64,000 nucleotides of DNA from Amyloporia xantha (taxonomy: Eukaryota > Basidiomycota > Agaricomycetes > Polyporales > Adustoporiaceae): the NCBI GenBank assembly GCA_036971615.1, contig JAYKKR010000004.1, positions 930,001 through 994,000 on the forward strand, given 5' to 3'. A model generated the notes under the pieces. That model was not told the origin of the DNA. It searched no databases and was given only the letters and a program-made list of their open reading frames with translations. A program made the position numbers and the translations under genes. Below are positions 1 through 13,419 of this stretch, piece after piece; the first letter of the stretch is position 1, and each line of letters opens with the position of its first letter.

Positions 1-926
1 ACTTTCTTCCATAGTAAGGGCCAGGATTTCTCCGAGTGTCCATAACGAACTCTGCAAGAACGAGAGCATAGGCATGAAAAGAGGAGTTTTCTAGGAGTAA
101 GAATACTCTGCTGACCTTCCCAGATGGTCATCCATGATGCCCTCATTGACTGCACCTCTGTGCCTTCCGAAGACGATCGCGCCGGGAACTCTCTTCAGCA
201 AGAGAGCGAGTCGATGAGCTATTGCGTACTGCGTTGACTCATCAAACAGATGGAAAAGAGCACCAGTGTAGATATGTGTAAGGGATCCAGTGAGCTGTGA
301 GAGCTCTGTCACTTGTCCAGTAGGTACGGCGGTTGCACCCTCATGGCTAGTTGAACCAGGTCCTAAGTTAACCGCAACGTCGAAGACGTCGGAGGTAAAG
401 AAATGAATGAGACTAGAGTCCCTGTCTTGATAGAGCTTGTACCCGAGATCAATGTAATCCTGTCTCAGATCGCAGCCTAGAACACTTGTCGCGGGATAGC
501 CGTCGTAGACGAGCTTCCGGACGTCGGTTCCCACTAAAGAAATACGTGAGGAAACAGACAGGTCGAAATGAAAGCAGTAGAAAGCATACTGCAGCATCCC
601 AGGTCTAGAAAGAGTGTTTCTCCCGCCTTAGAGGCCTCGACAGCAGTGGGGTATGCTGGGTTCGCCGACATCATGAGACTCACATGATGGAACGCGCGGA
701 TGCAGGGATACGGATACTTCTCGCTGAAATAGTATAGATGTGTAGATAGTGTATACCAGTCCATGTCGTGATTTCATTGTGACATCGAGAACAGGTTGTG
801 CTTACTATGCTCTGCGACAAGCGACGAGCGAGGTAGAATCAGCCTTTATTGAGAAGCCAGAAGTCCAAAAGCATACGCACTCTTTCTGTACCTCTAATAC
901 TCTCCTTCTCATTTCCTCATCATTAT
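1..926 (-). CDS. SAM-dependent methyltransferase, partial at the window edge
   Basis: Class I Rossmann-fold methyltransferase of the fungal type often seen near secondary-metabolism genes; substrate unknown. Exons that join in frame are <1..51, 116..533 and 590..about 725, with a likely further exon near 877..926. Motif I (LFLDLGCCMGTDVRKL) is created by splicing across the 56-nt intron 534..589. It is followed by GYPATSVLGCDLRQDYIDLGYKLY (acidic residue after strand 2) and by YPYPCIR upstream, both characteristic of this family. After intron 52..115 the protein continues with RYGHSEKSW. The C-terminus lies beyond position 1. The extreme N-terminus was not resolved: the exon at 877..926 (DNDEEMRRRVLEVQKE) fits the usual sequence before YPYP, but no convincing start exon was found upstream. 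Family assignment is firm, the 5' end is not. Confidence 0.8.
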
Positions 927-1671
927 CTGAGATTGCAATGTGAAGAAATCACTGCGTTTTTGCCTAAGTGGTTACCTGGCGGCGATGTGGGAGGATACCC
1001 GAAGTGGCTGACGTAGCAGACCCCGCCGCTACATCAGATATCGACCACGAGGCTACGCGACGGATGGGGTACCTAGCGGATCATATAGCCGCGCCACTGC
1101 GACGTGATATCGTTTTAGAGTGCGATGCTCACTATACGAGATTGCGGCCCTCGCCGCTGCGCTGCTACTCAGGGTAGCAGATCACCACTATGTTCACGAT
1201 TTTGTCTGCCACATGTACGATATGTTCACTAGCTAATGTAGTTGCCATACGACGACATGTCGGATAGGTGCTCATCTCCCTCGTATTCCTCACCGTATCG
1301 ATTAGCCTAATGTGGCACCACTCAAATCAAATTCGATATTAATGTAATCAATTTAAATTTCATTGCATCCTGCCCGATGGTATGCCAGCACGACTAGCCC
1401 TGCGTACAGCACATTTGAATAAAAGCGATGAGAAATTGAAAAGTTTTAAAGTAGGAGAGACAGCCAAAGCAAGGCCAGCCCCAGAGATTCCGAATCGTGT
1501 AGTCGACGACCGAATGAAGGGCCAATAGTTCTTGCACCGCGGCGGCCCACAGCACCCGGCCGCCCGAGTGATTGCCTTTTAGCCTCTTGTCGGCCGTGCG
1601 CGCCCTGACAAGCAAATGGTGTAGATATAAGCCAGGCAGCGGGGGCACGTAGCTGTGTTCGACCTACTAGT
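927..1671. other. Non-coding gap with a GTAGC/GCTAC-rich patch
   Basis: No supported gene. It holds the upstream region of the methyltransferase and probably the left end of the Tnp2-type element, although no terminal repeat could be identified. From about 1010 to 1177 the pentamer GTAGC or its complement recurs about five times, far more than expected. Confidence 0.4.
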
Positions 1672-3537
1672 ATGTCGCTCCCTCAGGCTCCAGAACGACC
1701 ACCCTCCGGGGCTTCGTTTGTCAATCTGTCTGTCACTGGCAACAATGGGTCAGCACATCATCCACTGGGATATGCAGGACTCACGGCCCCACCCGTCACC
1801 CCTGAGGTCAGTCGGCACCCTTGCTGTTTGTGGAATTCTGTAACTCATGCATGCTGTTGGGAACCGTCAGGCAGCCAATCAGAGCTCAGCGATGAGCGCA
1901 CCATTTCATCCGAATAGCATGGTTGGTACTATACCATTCACACCCTCACTGCCCGGGAACTTCAATGGGTCAGCATGGTACGGAGGGCCATATCCACCTC
2001 TTCATCATCACTTTCAACCTGTGATACCTCCCCCCTCGCCGTCAGCACCAAGTCTTAATCAAGGAACAGATCTCACTGGAATTGTCTTCAACAACCCTCC
2101 AGGAGCTGAACCTGTTGTCCCGGGTCAGCCGTTGCAAGCCGACATTGTCAACACAGTCTCTGCCGATGCTTACCGTCGGGCTGCAGCAGAGTTGGCCAAA
2201 ACATACGATGAACGCCTAAATGCACAAGAGGAGCGTCTAAAGGCGCAGGAGGCTGCTCTGGCTGAAATACGGGCCCATGTGCCACCCATCTCGCCAGCCG
2301 GGCCCACTCGACGTTCCATGAAGACTGATCGTCGGATCACGGTGAGTCTACATGCATCGAGAAGCAAATAGGCCACTCACATAAGTTGGAAGAATGCTGT
2401 TCATGATACCGCGTTGCGGTTGCTCGATTGCAAGACAAAGGGTAGAACAAAATTTGGGGGGTCCGATTATTTGCTACCTGAGCCTCTCGTAGCTGGCGAA
2501 CCGTCCCCTTGTGCTCCAGATGGCACGGTGTTACATAGGCCAGACTGGTCGGGACCTCCATCGTTGGCTGTGAACGAGAGATTCCTGGATGCAGTCAGAA
2601 CATTAGTGATGCAGAATGCGGGTAAGTGACTCACGCATGCATCACCCTTCATGTTCTGGCCTAATGCTGTAAGCATAGCAACATATGATCTCACACCTGA
2701 GGACATTGACAAACGAGCACTCACCAATGCAATCAAGTTATTCTTCAAGCATCTTCGGGACAAGTATCGCACACAGACGACCCCTGAGGCTCATGCGAAG
2801 CATCTAGCCAAGAAGAGAAAGGATAAGCGTATGCAACGCAAGAAGCGTGTGAGTATCTACGGCTATGCTGGAACCGGAGAGACCTAATAGAGCGTGAACA
2901 GAAGGCTGACGAGCTACGCCAAGCTTCTCACCTGATGCGCGATAAGTATACACCTGAGAAGACGGAAGGCCTAGAGCAGCTGGTTCAAACAGATTATATG
3001 AGTACGGAATGCAGCTCCGATGGAGAAGTGGCCCATACCGATTGGGAGGCGGCGCGGATTGCACAGGGAGCATCCAAGTCGGCCTTTGAAATCCGCCGTC
3101 TATTGTGGCGCTCGCCGTGGGTGAGGAACACAATTTGTATACTCTGTGCACATGAAAGCATTAACTGCGGTCTCTGTCAGCTCAACCGTGTTTACGCCTG
3201 CTTGAAGAAGTTCTGGCAGGATATCTGTAACAAATCAGACACACCAGGTGGGCGAGAGAGGAAGCAGCGGGTGGATCGCTTCCATGGGCCATTGGCAAAT
3301 TACGAAAGTCACGCGCCGAGCCACGCCACACAAAGGAAGCACATTCTATACAAACAGTTGATCAGTACTCGATGGGCCCAGAACACGCAGAATGAGGTGT
3401 TGCTCCACAACGCGCCTGATGCTCCTCAAGAGTACACGATCTTCACACTACAAATTGATGATATCGATGTGCGGCAGGAAGACCTCGGATGGCTGGGCGA
3501 TGACGAGGGGGGCGACGAGGACCATCAGGAGGGATAG
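1672..3537 (+). CDS. Unidentified protein, probable second gene of the Tnp2 element
   Basis: Not recognised. Six exons fit: 1672..1806, 1871..2341, about 2372..2621, 2679..2848, 2902..3120 and 3181..3537. The N-terminal third is rich in Pro, Ser, Gly and Asn. A charged helical stretch follows (YRRAAAELAKTYDERLNAQEERLKAQE is coiled-coil-like), then a Lys/Arg-rich block (AKHLAKKRKDKRMQRKKR, a possible nuclear localisation signal), and an acidic C-terminus. The gene converges on the Tnp2 transposase with a 125-bp gap. CACTA-type elements commonly carry a second, DNA-binding-type gene, so a role as accessory transposon protein is inferred from position and composition only. Oddity: the intron at 2342..2371 would be only 30 nt. 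A small deletion or a wrong splice choice is possible there, so the gene may be slightly damaged. Confidence 0.6.
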
Positions 3538-6500
3538 TACGTGACTCGCGCGATCACTTAGGGTGACCGGGTGCCACATAACAAGTCCGGGATAGCTGTC
3601 TGGTAATAAATAGGTCGTACAAAAAATGGCACGATCGTTGCTCGTGGTAGCCAACAAGTGAACTATTCTAGATCATATGGGGTTGTCTGAACATTGGAGT
3701 GTGTCAGCGCGGCTTGAGCGAGATTGAACCAAAGGACTCACTCTATCAGTCCTGATTGTTGCCCAACATTTTGTGTTGCCAACATAAATGGCTGAACACA
3801 CGACAGGGCTGATAATGTCCTTGAGATCAATGAGCTGATCAGGCCCGTTGTCATGGCTGAGGTATGTGTCAGCAGCCCAGAGCTCAACGTGCAACGACTG
3901 GCTGCGAACGGCATAGGGCGTGTCATATTTCGCATGGGAGACCTGATTGCATGAAGCAGGACGTACCAACTGCTCCAAAGTGTGTTTTCAATAAGAACGG
4001 GGCTTCGCGAGAACCACCGCATATACCCGAAGACATGCTGTCCAATGCCACCATGTTCGTATTGAAACACATCCATGAGTTCGCCAACCCAATGAGTGCC
4101 ATTCTCGGCAATGCGAACAGCGACTAAGGAATCGGCCGATCGTGAAGCACGGTGCGCGGCCTGATATCGATGTGAGCGCACAATGGCGTAGTCATAAAAG
4201 CGTGCACGATCAGGGACAAGGACACTTGTGGTATCAGACGTTACTGCAATCATGGACCGGAACGTGCGGTCAGGGTAACGGTTCTGGAGATAGGCGAGGA
4301 AGAGATAATATAAGTCTGCAGACATCGCGTCTTGGGAGGCTCGCGGACTGAGCTGGAAAGAAACTCCCTCTGCAAGTAAGGCGGCCGCTTGTCAGCTAAA
4401 CTGTGAATGGAAGGGAGGGAGATAGGTATACCATCCAAACGGCTGGAGTCTAGCTCTCTGGCGAGCGCTTGCACGGTGCCCCGATCATCAGCTGATGCTT
4501 TAAACATCGCACTCGTGGCGAGAGCGAGTTCTGATCCTGGTGGCGCTCGGGCTCCCAGGGACAGCTGAAGACTCATGTTAGCACAATATCAAGATAACTG
4601 GCTTGGGAATTGGTTTGCGAGATCACGTACCAATCGAGATGTTTGAACCGTGCGATGAAACTCTCGGAAGAATGAGCATTCCAGCTCACCCCCGCCATGG
4701 TTACTGGTTTTGTAGCTCTTGAGCACTTTGTTCATCCGCTCGAACAAGAAGGTCCAGAATTCGCGCAGCGGGCCAAAATCGTGAATGAACTCGGCAGTGT
4801 GCGTGGCATAGTGATGATTCGGCCGGATGACGGCCGGGCCATATAGCTACGTGAGAGTCAGTGTGTGTCATACTGGAAGGGCCATGACTGACGGAAATCA
4901 GTTCGGAGCCATATTCCCGTATGAGCTTGTCTGCCTCCACAATCGTTCTATCTGTCAAGGTATCTGAGAGAAAGAGTCGTAGTGCATTAGCAAGCTTCAG
5001 AAAATTCTGAACATCACCGGCATGCAGGCTAGGTGCGGCCGGTTCAAGTTCAGCTTCACCGGCATCGTTGTCTTCATGGTCAACCTTGAGCCAGTCATCT
5101 TCGCCTTCATCCGAGATCGCACCTGCGTCGTCCGGCTCGATCTCCATCTCCTACAGGCAATCAGGCATTGGCACGTACTATCAGTGCTGCACTCGAGGCT
5201 TACCAAAGCACGCTCAGTGGGGCGTCGTGCGCGCGTGGATCGGCGAGGTTGATCAACGGCTCCCTGGTCAGTCTCACCATTCGAAGAAGTCTTCTTGGTG
5301 ATCCTCCTGCGTTTGCGCCCATTCTTGGGTTTCGCTCCAACGCCTGCTGGTTTTCTCTTGGTCCTCTTATCGTTGATCAACTCTGCTATCTGGATGTGTC
5401 GTCTAGCGAGTACATCTCCCTCTTGGTCTCCGACATCAACCAAGTAATCTTGCCAAATCTGCGGGATCTATTTCACCGATAGTTGTCGATTAGGCACGGG
5501 GACTCTCCCTGTGACACTCGTGAAGTGACTGACTGCAAGAGGGCCCACCACAGTGGCAAGCACAAGCCATTGATCGGCGGTCAGCGAACCTCCTGCTGGT
5601 TCCCCAATTAAACTCGGGAGTCGGCCCAATTTGGCTGGTAGATGCAGCTACGGCACCCAGGATGCTCAGAGTGAGATTGAGAGTTAATGGTGAAGAACGT
5701 TTGACATACATCAGCAAGGATGGCGTGGAAACGGCGGAGCTCCTTGGTTTTGCGCAGCACTTTAAGTTGTACCCATATGTGGTAAAAATGTGTTTTCACC
5801 AGCCCTGGCACCCGGCATGAGCATGGCTCCCGCGCGCTCCGTTCTAGAACAGTACATACCGAGAAATAGATTATGCATGGGATCCACAACGATCATGCGA
5901 CACATGTCGAAGTAAGGCAGCCGTGCGAATTGGGACCAGCGTGTGGCATAGGTCTTGACAAACTCGTCTCGTGCCGATTTGGAATGACACTCCTGGCGAT
6001 ACCTATCCATCAAGTCACGATGCTCCTTGTTCGTTCGGCGACGGAATGCTGTAATGGTCGGAGCTAATATTAGACTTCATTGTCCACCAAGTATCACCCA
6101 CACTCACCGTTCGCCAAGAATGCCCCAGCGCTCGCTTTGGAGGCTTGATCAATCCAACAGCGTGTGCAAAACAATGTGTGGTTGTGAGAACCGAAGCCTC
6201 CAAGCTTGTGGGCTGCTGGCTTGTCACATACGACAGCGACCAAGACCACGCGAACACGGCGGCCGTTCGGACAACTCGGTGTCTTGATCACGACTCCTTC
6301 TTGCCATAATCGGAGCAGCTCATCAACTAAGACCTTCAAATAGCCTTGGACTTGATCAGGATCTGGTTCTTTCGGCCCCGGCATGATCGCTGTGAGCAAC
6401 AGGTTGGCCGTGCGATAGCTGGACACAGGAATCCAGAATATTAATTCGAGTATCTCCATGACACCACTACATGCTCACCGTAGATGTGGAGGCAAGTTGA

Positions 6501-7374
6501 CGATGCTGAATGACATTGGCGCAGACGTATGCGATGGTGCAATAAGGCTGCGTAGATATGAGAACCTGCTTGCTGATATCAGGATGACAGCCACAAGCAT
6601 CAAATCGAATATCTGAAAGACTCACCAGTCGATCCCGAGGGCCAATCCAATCCTCAGTTCCCCGTCGGGCCCCTCGGTCATTTCAGGGTGGAAAAATGAC
6701 TGGCCGTCATAGCCCGGTACAGTTTGACATATCCTACCATCGAAAATGTCACTATATTCGCCCCTTTTGCGATCGCGTGTACGCCACTCGTCACAGGCAG
6801 CCTCCACACCTGGAAGTATGAGAATATCTGCAAGCTGCTCCTCAATAGACTTGTGAGGAAAGCGGAGATGTGGTTTGCGAACTCGGCGCGCACTTCGGCC
6901 TGCTCTTTGTTCTGCTGGTGTTGGACCCGTTGTGAAAAGAACTTGAGCACAGCCCGTCTGCATACAGGTTGCGCCATCATCGACAGAGGTGGGATACACC
7001 GTGAGACACTTCGGGCAAACCGGGAGTGTCTGGAAGGTCGGCTCGATGTCCAATGCGGAGATCACCCCGGGAAGAGATTCACACATAGGTGGATCGAGGT
7101 GTATACCACACAACGAGAGTACAAGAGAGAATACCACCAGCACTGCATTGCATGCACGAAAAGAAAGGTGGAATTGCGTGTGCAACCACACGACGAGCAG
7201 GTATATCAGGTATACTGCCCGATGTGGGTGCACATCGGCCTCGGTGACCATGCCGCGCGCTTGCATCCGCTCGTAGCGAAAGGGGTCCGGCTCAGCTCGA
7301 GGTGTTGCTGTCGTCAACGCAGGCTCCCCGTCTGTTGCAGCCCCGTGAGGAGCAACCTGACCTCTAGCGGGAGA

Positions 7375-7450
7375 CATCAGCACTTTTGCATATCCCTGAC
7401 GTCCTGACAGCCCTGACATAATTTCGTCAGGCTTGTCAGGGTGTCAGTAC
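7375..7450 (+). repeat. Left terminal inverted repeat and subterminal repeats, Plavaka copy 1
   Basis: Begins CATCAGCACTTTTGCA and continues into subterminal CCTGAC/GTCAGG motifs. Pairs with the complement of 13420..13496. Confidence 0.8.
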
Positions 7451-7520
7451 ACTTCAGCTGTCAGACACTTTCTCAATCGCAGATATTATTATTTATATGA
7501 TATAGCTCGCTGTGATACTT

Positions 7521-10500
7521 CTACAATATACATTCATGTGCATGGTAGTCAGCGTAACGATTCACGTAGAATGCACGGAAAGCATCAAGCGAATATGAAT
7601 AATGAAAATCTACTGGAATGTGTGTTTTTCCGTACACACCAATCAAATGACATGCACGGACGATACAATCAACATGAACAATTCCGACAGCACGGTTACC
7701 ATTCTCGAACTCTGGTTCCACAATCCACATCCCTGTTACGGGGTCAGGCTGATCACCAATAGGCATGAGCCACTCCACAAGGGCACAAGGATATTGTATC
7801 CCATCATGTGAGACAGAAAGAAACGCACGAATCCGTCCAACGACCATCCCACCCATACCATCCACATCCGCGTCATTCTCGATGAGGACAGTATCATAGC
7901 GAGAATATTGGCCATACCAAGATGGGGTTGCACGAATGAGCTCTTGATGCATGCCGCCAGGGCCTGCGTGCTCACTTGGGGCATAAAACGCAGCTCGCGC
8001 CATGCGGTGGACTCGAATCCGACCTTGTATTCGCGGACATTCATTGAGGGGCAAGTCCGCGGCAAGAATATGATCGTCTGGGTAAACCTGTTCATGTAAG
8101 AAACACCGTAGCATGGCAGGGAGGGTTGGCTCATGCAGCTCCAAAGCAACTGTGTGCGGTTTATGACTCCAAGCTGGGTATATAAAGCTAGGTGAATCAT
8201 TCAAACGATCTAACAAGACACACATACCTGCGCGCTCGCCAAGACGCACAAAGTTTGGCACTCGAGGGCCCTCGAGAGCATCAAGCTCCTCCTCATCCTC
8301 AGGAGCCTCATTTTCTTCAAGTTCTATAAGCCCCACTCTTTGTGCAGCATCTGTCATGACATCGACTTGGAGCATGTTGCGACGGCCGAACTCTACTCGC
8401 GCAGCCGCCATCTGGCTTTGGCGTGTATTAGTGCGAATAATTTGAATGAGAGGGTTGTTACGACTCGATGCACGCCACGGCTTCTTGACAGCCGCAATAT
8501 GCTTGGATTCTGTGATAGATGAGCAAAGGCCATTCGGCGAGCCGAAGAGCTGGATACTGCGCATATAGTGGACAAGTGCATGTTGTCGAGGCAAGGAGAA
8601 ACCGTCGTCACGGATGCCGTACTGCTCGAATACAATGCGATGCTGGTGAAAGCGCACCAGCGCCGCGTCTAACTGTTCAAGGGACTCGGTGTCATGTGCC
8701 GCCCGACGTGCGATGTAGCAGAAGTCCAGGAACGCCGCAATGCATTGGACCATTGCGTCGGGAACATACCCAACAATTGCAGGCAGGAAGACCTGATGGA
8801 ATCGGGTTTAGTCAGCCATTCAAATGGATCATAGGGCGACTCGCCTTCATAAGTGCTTTTGAATCATTGCCAGTCCACTGTTTGAAATTGCGGCCTTCGG
8901 GAAAGCGCCGCAGTCCGGGGAATGGAGGAGCGGCGGCGATGCTGGTTATTCCATGCCAGTGAGCACGGCACGCAGCTCTGAGAGGACGCGGCACAGGTAG
9001 ACTTACCGGCGATCAATGTCGTCCATGATCTTCTTGGCCTCGCGCTCCGTCTCTGCTGTGGCGTGTACATACTGCTCTATCCATGTTACCAGGTGATCTT
9101 TGAAAGTACCCTTGATGGCTTGATGGAGAAGGTCCGGGGAGAGAAGCTCATGGATGTCCGCGCGGGGGAAGTTGTGGGTAAATGGCTATTTGTAGATCAG
9201 CGCGCTGTCACGAGGGGAAAGATATGATAACTACCGTTACATCCCCGATAAGTCCAAAGACGTCCCACAAGACGTCAGGCTCATATGCATTGAGGAGAGC
9301 GTCGGTGTGCGCACGGAATCGAGGCATGCCGGCCTGTTCAAAATCCTCGGGTGGTGCTTGACACCTGTCAAACTATGATAAGATCAGGAAGTATGGTATG
9401 TGGACATGGGACCTACTTGGGACACCAGCCTTGCACTACGCCTGCCAGATAGACCTGTTCCGGATAATCAGCAATAAATGGCCCAATCTCAAAGATTGCC
9501 CGCCGGAAATGGCCATCAGGGCAACGGAGGACGTGCGGAGTTGTCATGCCGTGACGGAGGGGCTCCAGAATTCGCGTGATTGAGTGATGATAGAGCTGTT
9601 TCTTGAAAAGGCGGAACTCGTCTGTGTCGGCATGTTCTCGAGCAGCTAATGAGACATTAGATATGCGGCATACATAGACATAAAGTAACGTACTTTTGGG
9701 GATCGCGAGGAAAGCGAGAGGGATGAGCGCGTCTCTATGAGCACGGCGCATCTCGTTATGAATATTACCCACCGCGCCATAGAGCGGATGGAATTCCTGA
9801 TTGCCAGTAGCAACGGAGACGGTGGTCTTGTCGGCGCCTAGAATAACCGGGACAAGCATTGCACCGTGTGTGGCAGGATCTGTGGCAATTCGATCCTGAG
9901 AGGCCAGCGGGCCGTTTTAGTCTCCAAGTGGCAGAGTATTGTAGATCAGCTGTACTCACTGCTTGCTTGAATGCCCATCGCCCGGACATCAGGTTGGACC
10001 AGCGTCGTTTTTCAGGAGCCGTGTACTCCTCATAAGGTATGTAATCGAAGCGGCCGTCAAAATCCGCGCTGCCGGTCATCATCTCGATAGCAGCGAGCGA
10101 ATCCCGCGCATGGATGGTGTACGTCTCCCTCTGCCAAGAAGGGGCATTCGGGGGTACAGGACCAGCGTAGCGCACCTTGAATGTGTACCAGGGACATTCG
10201 CCGTATGGTATTGCATCAATTGTTGCCAACAGGTCAGCTGTATTCTCAAACGGAGGGGGCCCTCCATGGTCCAGCATGTTCTTCGCGGCCCAAATCCGTA
10301 GTAATTGATCAATGTCTTCGGCAGAGGCATGAACCTTTTCGAATTCCAATTCAGCAAACTCGAAAGATGGACGATCATCGAAGGGCATCCAGTCGTGGCT
10401 GTTATCTCGCGGCGGCGGGGGTGTGTTCGGGGGCAGAAAATCTCCGTCAATGTTACACGGCCTTGCTAAATACTGCAGCTGAGTATCTATTTGTGGTTTT

Positions 10501-10654
10501 ACATGAATGAATTCTGACCTGACAGATGAGGATGATAAAGGAACGTGGACCGCGGGACTGGCGGCTTTGGAACGCGATGGTCACGGCGACAGTGCTGACG
10601 ATATCCATTTCGAGTCGGAAACGTCAACTTACAACGAGTGCAGGAGCGGGCCAT
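7521..10654 (-). CDS. Plavaka-type transposase, copy 1 (898 aa)
   Basis: Nine exons: 10519..10654, 9960..10465, 9694..9895, 9417..9645, 9235..9364, 9007..9185, 8845..8941, 8228..8792 and 7521..8173, totalling 2697 nt with no internal stop. The start is the ATG just before an N-terminal C2H2 finger (CTRCKLTFPTRNGYRQHCRRDH). Downstream features shared with copy 2: SGRWAFKQA; ADKTTVSVATG; RCPDGHFR; QGWCPKC; FPRADIHELL; FKQWTGNDSKALMK; the highly conserved LCSSITESKHIAAVK; and a C-terminal domain ending FYVNRYADYHAHE. The last exon has exactly the same length (653 nt) as in copy 2. Intron 8793-8842 region: the donor of the intron between 8845 and 8792 is GC rather than GT (AAG followed by GCGAGT), while copy 2 has GT there. 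Family recognition is from memory of Plavaka elements; the gene looks expressible. Confidence 0.82.
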
Positions 10655-10842
10655 TGAGATTTGCACAAGGGGTTATTGACTTAGAAGTTTGGGGCACAGG
10701 CACAATGTAGGGGTAGGCACGAGTGGCTGTAGTGAAACGCCACATTATCGAATAACTTTACAGTTGGAAATTAGATTGATCGCATAAGGCAGCCACGTCA
10801 CAACACCAACGTCAATCTCGTCTTGCCAGCCTCCTTCCTGTC
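10655..10842. promoter_or_regulatory. Divergent promoter inside Plavaka copy 1
   Basis: 188 bp separate the start codons of the leftward transposase and the rightward companion gene, so both must be driven from this interval. No TATA box stands out. Confidence 0.5.
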
Positions 10843-13260
10843 ATGGCCCGACGACGCAAACGGCCGCCTAGTCCATCTCCACCTACAGAAGATACAGTTG
10901 AACCAGCTGCGGGAACGAAAAAGGGCAAACGAGCACCTACCAATGCGAATAAAAAACCCCGATGCGAGTCACCCATCGCCACGAACGATCCGCACCTTAC
11001 ACCACTTTCTGAAGATAACTCTGAAGAGAGGCCCAATGCTAACGGTTTGATTTGTCAGTGTCAGATGGCCTTCCATGGTACATACTCGCTCACCTTGCTT
11101 GTGAACAGCAGACAGCCAGAAAGAGGGTACACACTCTGAGACAAGAGAGCGACATTATGCTACCCGAGCGAGTAACAACCCGCATCCTGCAGCGTCGCTG
11201 GGCTTGCGCAAACGCACAATGAACGAGATCCGAGAGGAGGCAGGTGCCAAGCGCGGCGAGAAGGAGAGCCGGGAGAGAACAGTGACTGAAGCCCGCCGCG
11301 CAATAAAGGAGAAAGAGGCCCAAGGCGCAAAGACAGTGGCTGCACTCGAAGACGCACGCATGCGTGAGGAGGCTGCCGAGACTGACTATCTTCAAGAACG
11401 CGGTCATCGAGCGTTTAGCACGGCACGCGCTAACACCATACAGAGGGCGCAAAGCAGCTCGCACAATTCGAGGGGACACGAGGAGAACCAGGATGGCGAC
11501 GAGGTAGAATACAACGCAGGGCTGGACGACGATGGGAGTGGCAGTGAACACGAGGAGGAGCATGAGGCAGGGAATGTGAAAGTGAGCGCCCACAATGCCC
11601 GATCCTCACACGCCCTCATCTATCACAGAAGCGGGGCCCCGCGCTCACCCCAACCCAGAAGAAACAGCTCAAAAAGCAACGTGTCCGCAGTGCCATTGCA
11701 GCACAGCGAGAAGTCCCAGTGCGCGCGCCGCAGTCGCCTCCACACAAGACTCTGAGGTCTGTGTGTAATTGTCACTCCTGACGGTGTCTAACTCTTGTCA
11801 CCCTTCAGCACTGGCACCGCTCTCAAGAAGTCAAAACGCGCCCCAGACGCTTTCATTGAGAATTGGCGTGACCGGCTCAACAACCGCAGCTGTCCATCCC
11901 CGAGTGCCGACAAGACGAGGATGGGTACTCATGCGTCCTCAGATTCGGCGCTGGATACTGGGGCAGAGACCGTCAGTACAACGATATCACACCGAAGTTC
12001 CTCGATCAGTACTGCGCGAAGCTCTCACTTCAATTCGTCCATTTCTGCTCCTGGTGGCCTGCAGGACGAGGATGTCACTGTCAATAGAGCGACTGCTGTA
12101 TATGCAGTCTCACGCCGTCCACAGGTATTCAGTGTTTCTTTGTTCGTGACTTCTCTCACTCATGCGCCCATAGCTTATAGAGGACATTGAAGATGATGAG
12201 CAAGATCACGCTCCTCATGCGCGGACCACCCGTGCACCACGGAAGTCCGTCGATCCGGCGAAGTCACTCGCGTTCGACGCTCTGCCGGACTGGATCAAGC
12301 CATACTGGGACAGTAAGGTCATTCCTACCATACTCGATGCTTATGGTGCCCAGGATGATCCGTGGGACATGGATCACGAAGACGATGGTGGGACTTTCTT
12401 TATTGATGTGGTACAAGAAGCCGTGGACCTTGCATGCCCTCGCCGCCACTATACCGTGGAGAAATCGGATCGCGTTTGGCGCATAGTAAGTAGCTTATAA
12501 GCCTATCCAGCATTCCCAACTCACGCCCACTGACCTATGTGCAAGGCTCGTCAGGCCGTTTATGACTGGCGGCGCAAATTCGCGAGGCAGAGTCACGACG
12601 TTATCAGCCGTGAAATTAAGGACAAATTCGGCGCGTCGCCCGAGCGCGGGGTTCTGAAGACGTTCATCCTGGAGGCGCTTTCGGAGGGTGGCGCGGCCTT
12701 CTGGGGTTGTCCCGATACGAAGGTATGCCATTGATATTACATATGTCCTATTGGTTTCGCACATTAACATGATTCATAATTAGGCCCCTCGCCAAGCTCT
12801 ACAATCAAAATACGTGCTACAGACCTTTATGGTCCATTTGCAAGCTATCCAAGGCTCTGGCCTTCGAGACGAGCATCTGCCAGTGGGTGCTCTCGCGCTA
12901 GCGGTCTCATCGGTCAGTGGCCACATGTCTGTTCTCAGTCGTACAGATTGACCAGGTGTTCTTATCTAGGTCGAACGTGAATTCGAGCTGTATTCGAATG
13001 GCAAGTTTCGCGCAAGCACTGAGCCATTTGCGGAGACGTATGTAGGGTCACTAACGCAAGAATGGCGTGAAAATGCGGTACAAGATTTAGTGGATAAACC
13101 CCACCGTTTTCAAACTGTCATCGAGAAGGCCTTGGAGCTTCTGGAGAAGACGAGGAAGCCCCGCTCAAGGGCCGGGGGCTCTCATGCCCGTCGCACCCGC
13201 CACATTGTGGATCCGAGTAGTTCACCGGTACCAATGGACGATGAAATTCACGGTGAATAG
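10843..13260 (+). CDS. Transposon companion protein with DUF6532-like domain, copy 1
   Basis: About eight exons join in frame by GT-AG splicing (first 10843..11044, second from 11112; last ends at stop 13258..13260), giving about 670 aa. Regions in order: a basic N-terminus (MARRRKRP and KKGKR, nuclear-signal-like); a long charged alpha-helical segment (NEIREEAGAKRGEKESRERT and following); an acidic Ser-rich part; a central linker; then a globular C-terminal domain beginning about LPDWIKPYWDSKVIPTILD. That domain includes RQAVYDWRRKFA, GALALAVSSVEREFELYSNGKF and a basic tail. The C-terminal domain aligns with that of the gene at 40030-42056 and resembles the basidiomycete domain of unknown function DUF6532. 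The gene lies within the termini of the element, so it is transposon cargo or an element-encoded partner of the transposase. Function unknown. Confidence 0.7.
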
Positions 13261-13419
13261 TTAGTTAAATTTGTATACAGTCGTCTCGAGAATTTTTGAA
13301 TACATGCGTTATATTCATCTGAGCACTACTGAGGACACTGAGGACACTGACAGCATCTGACGTGCAAAGCAAGAATGTGTCTGAGATGCAATCTAGGGCA
13401 AACTGACGACTGTCGCACT

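Noticed and set aside
6724..7407. 227-codon open frame on the plus strand
   Set aside because: Antisense to a Tnp2 exon whose protein is clearly conserved; composition is shadow-like.
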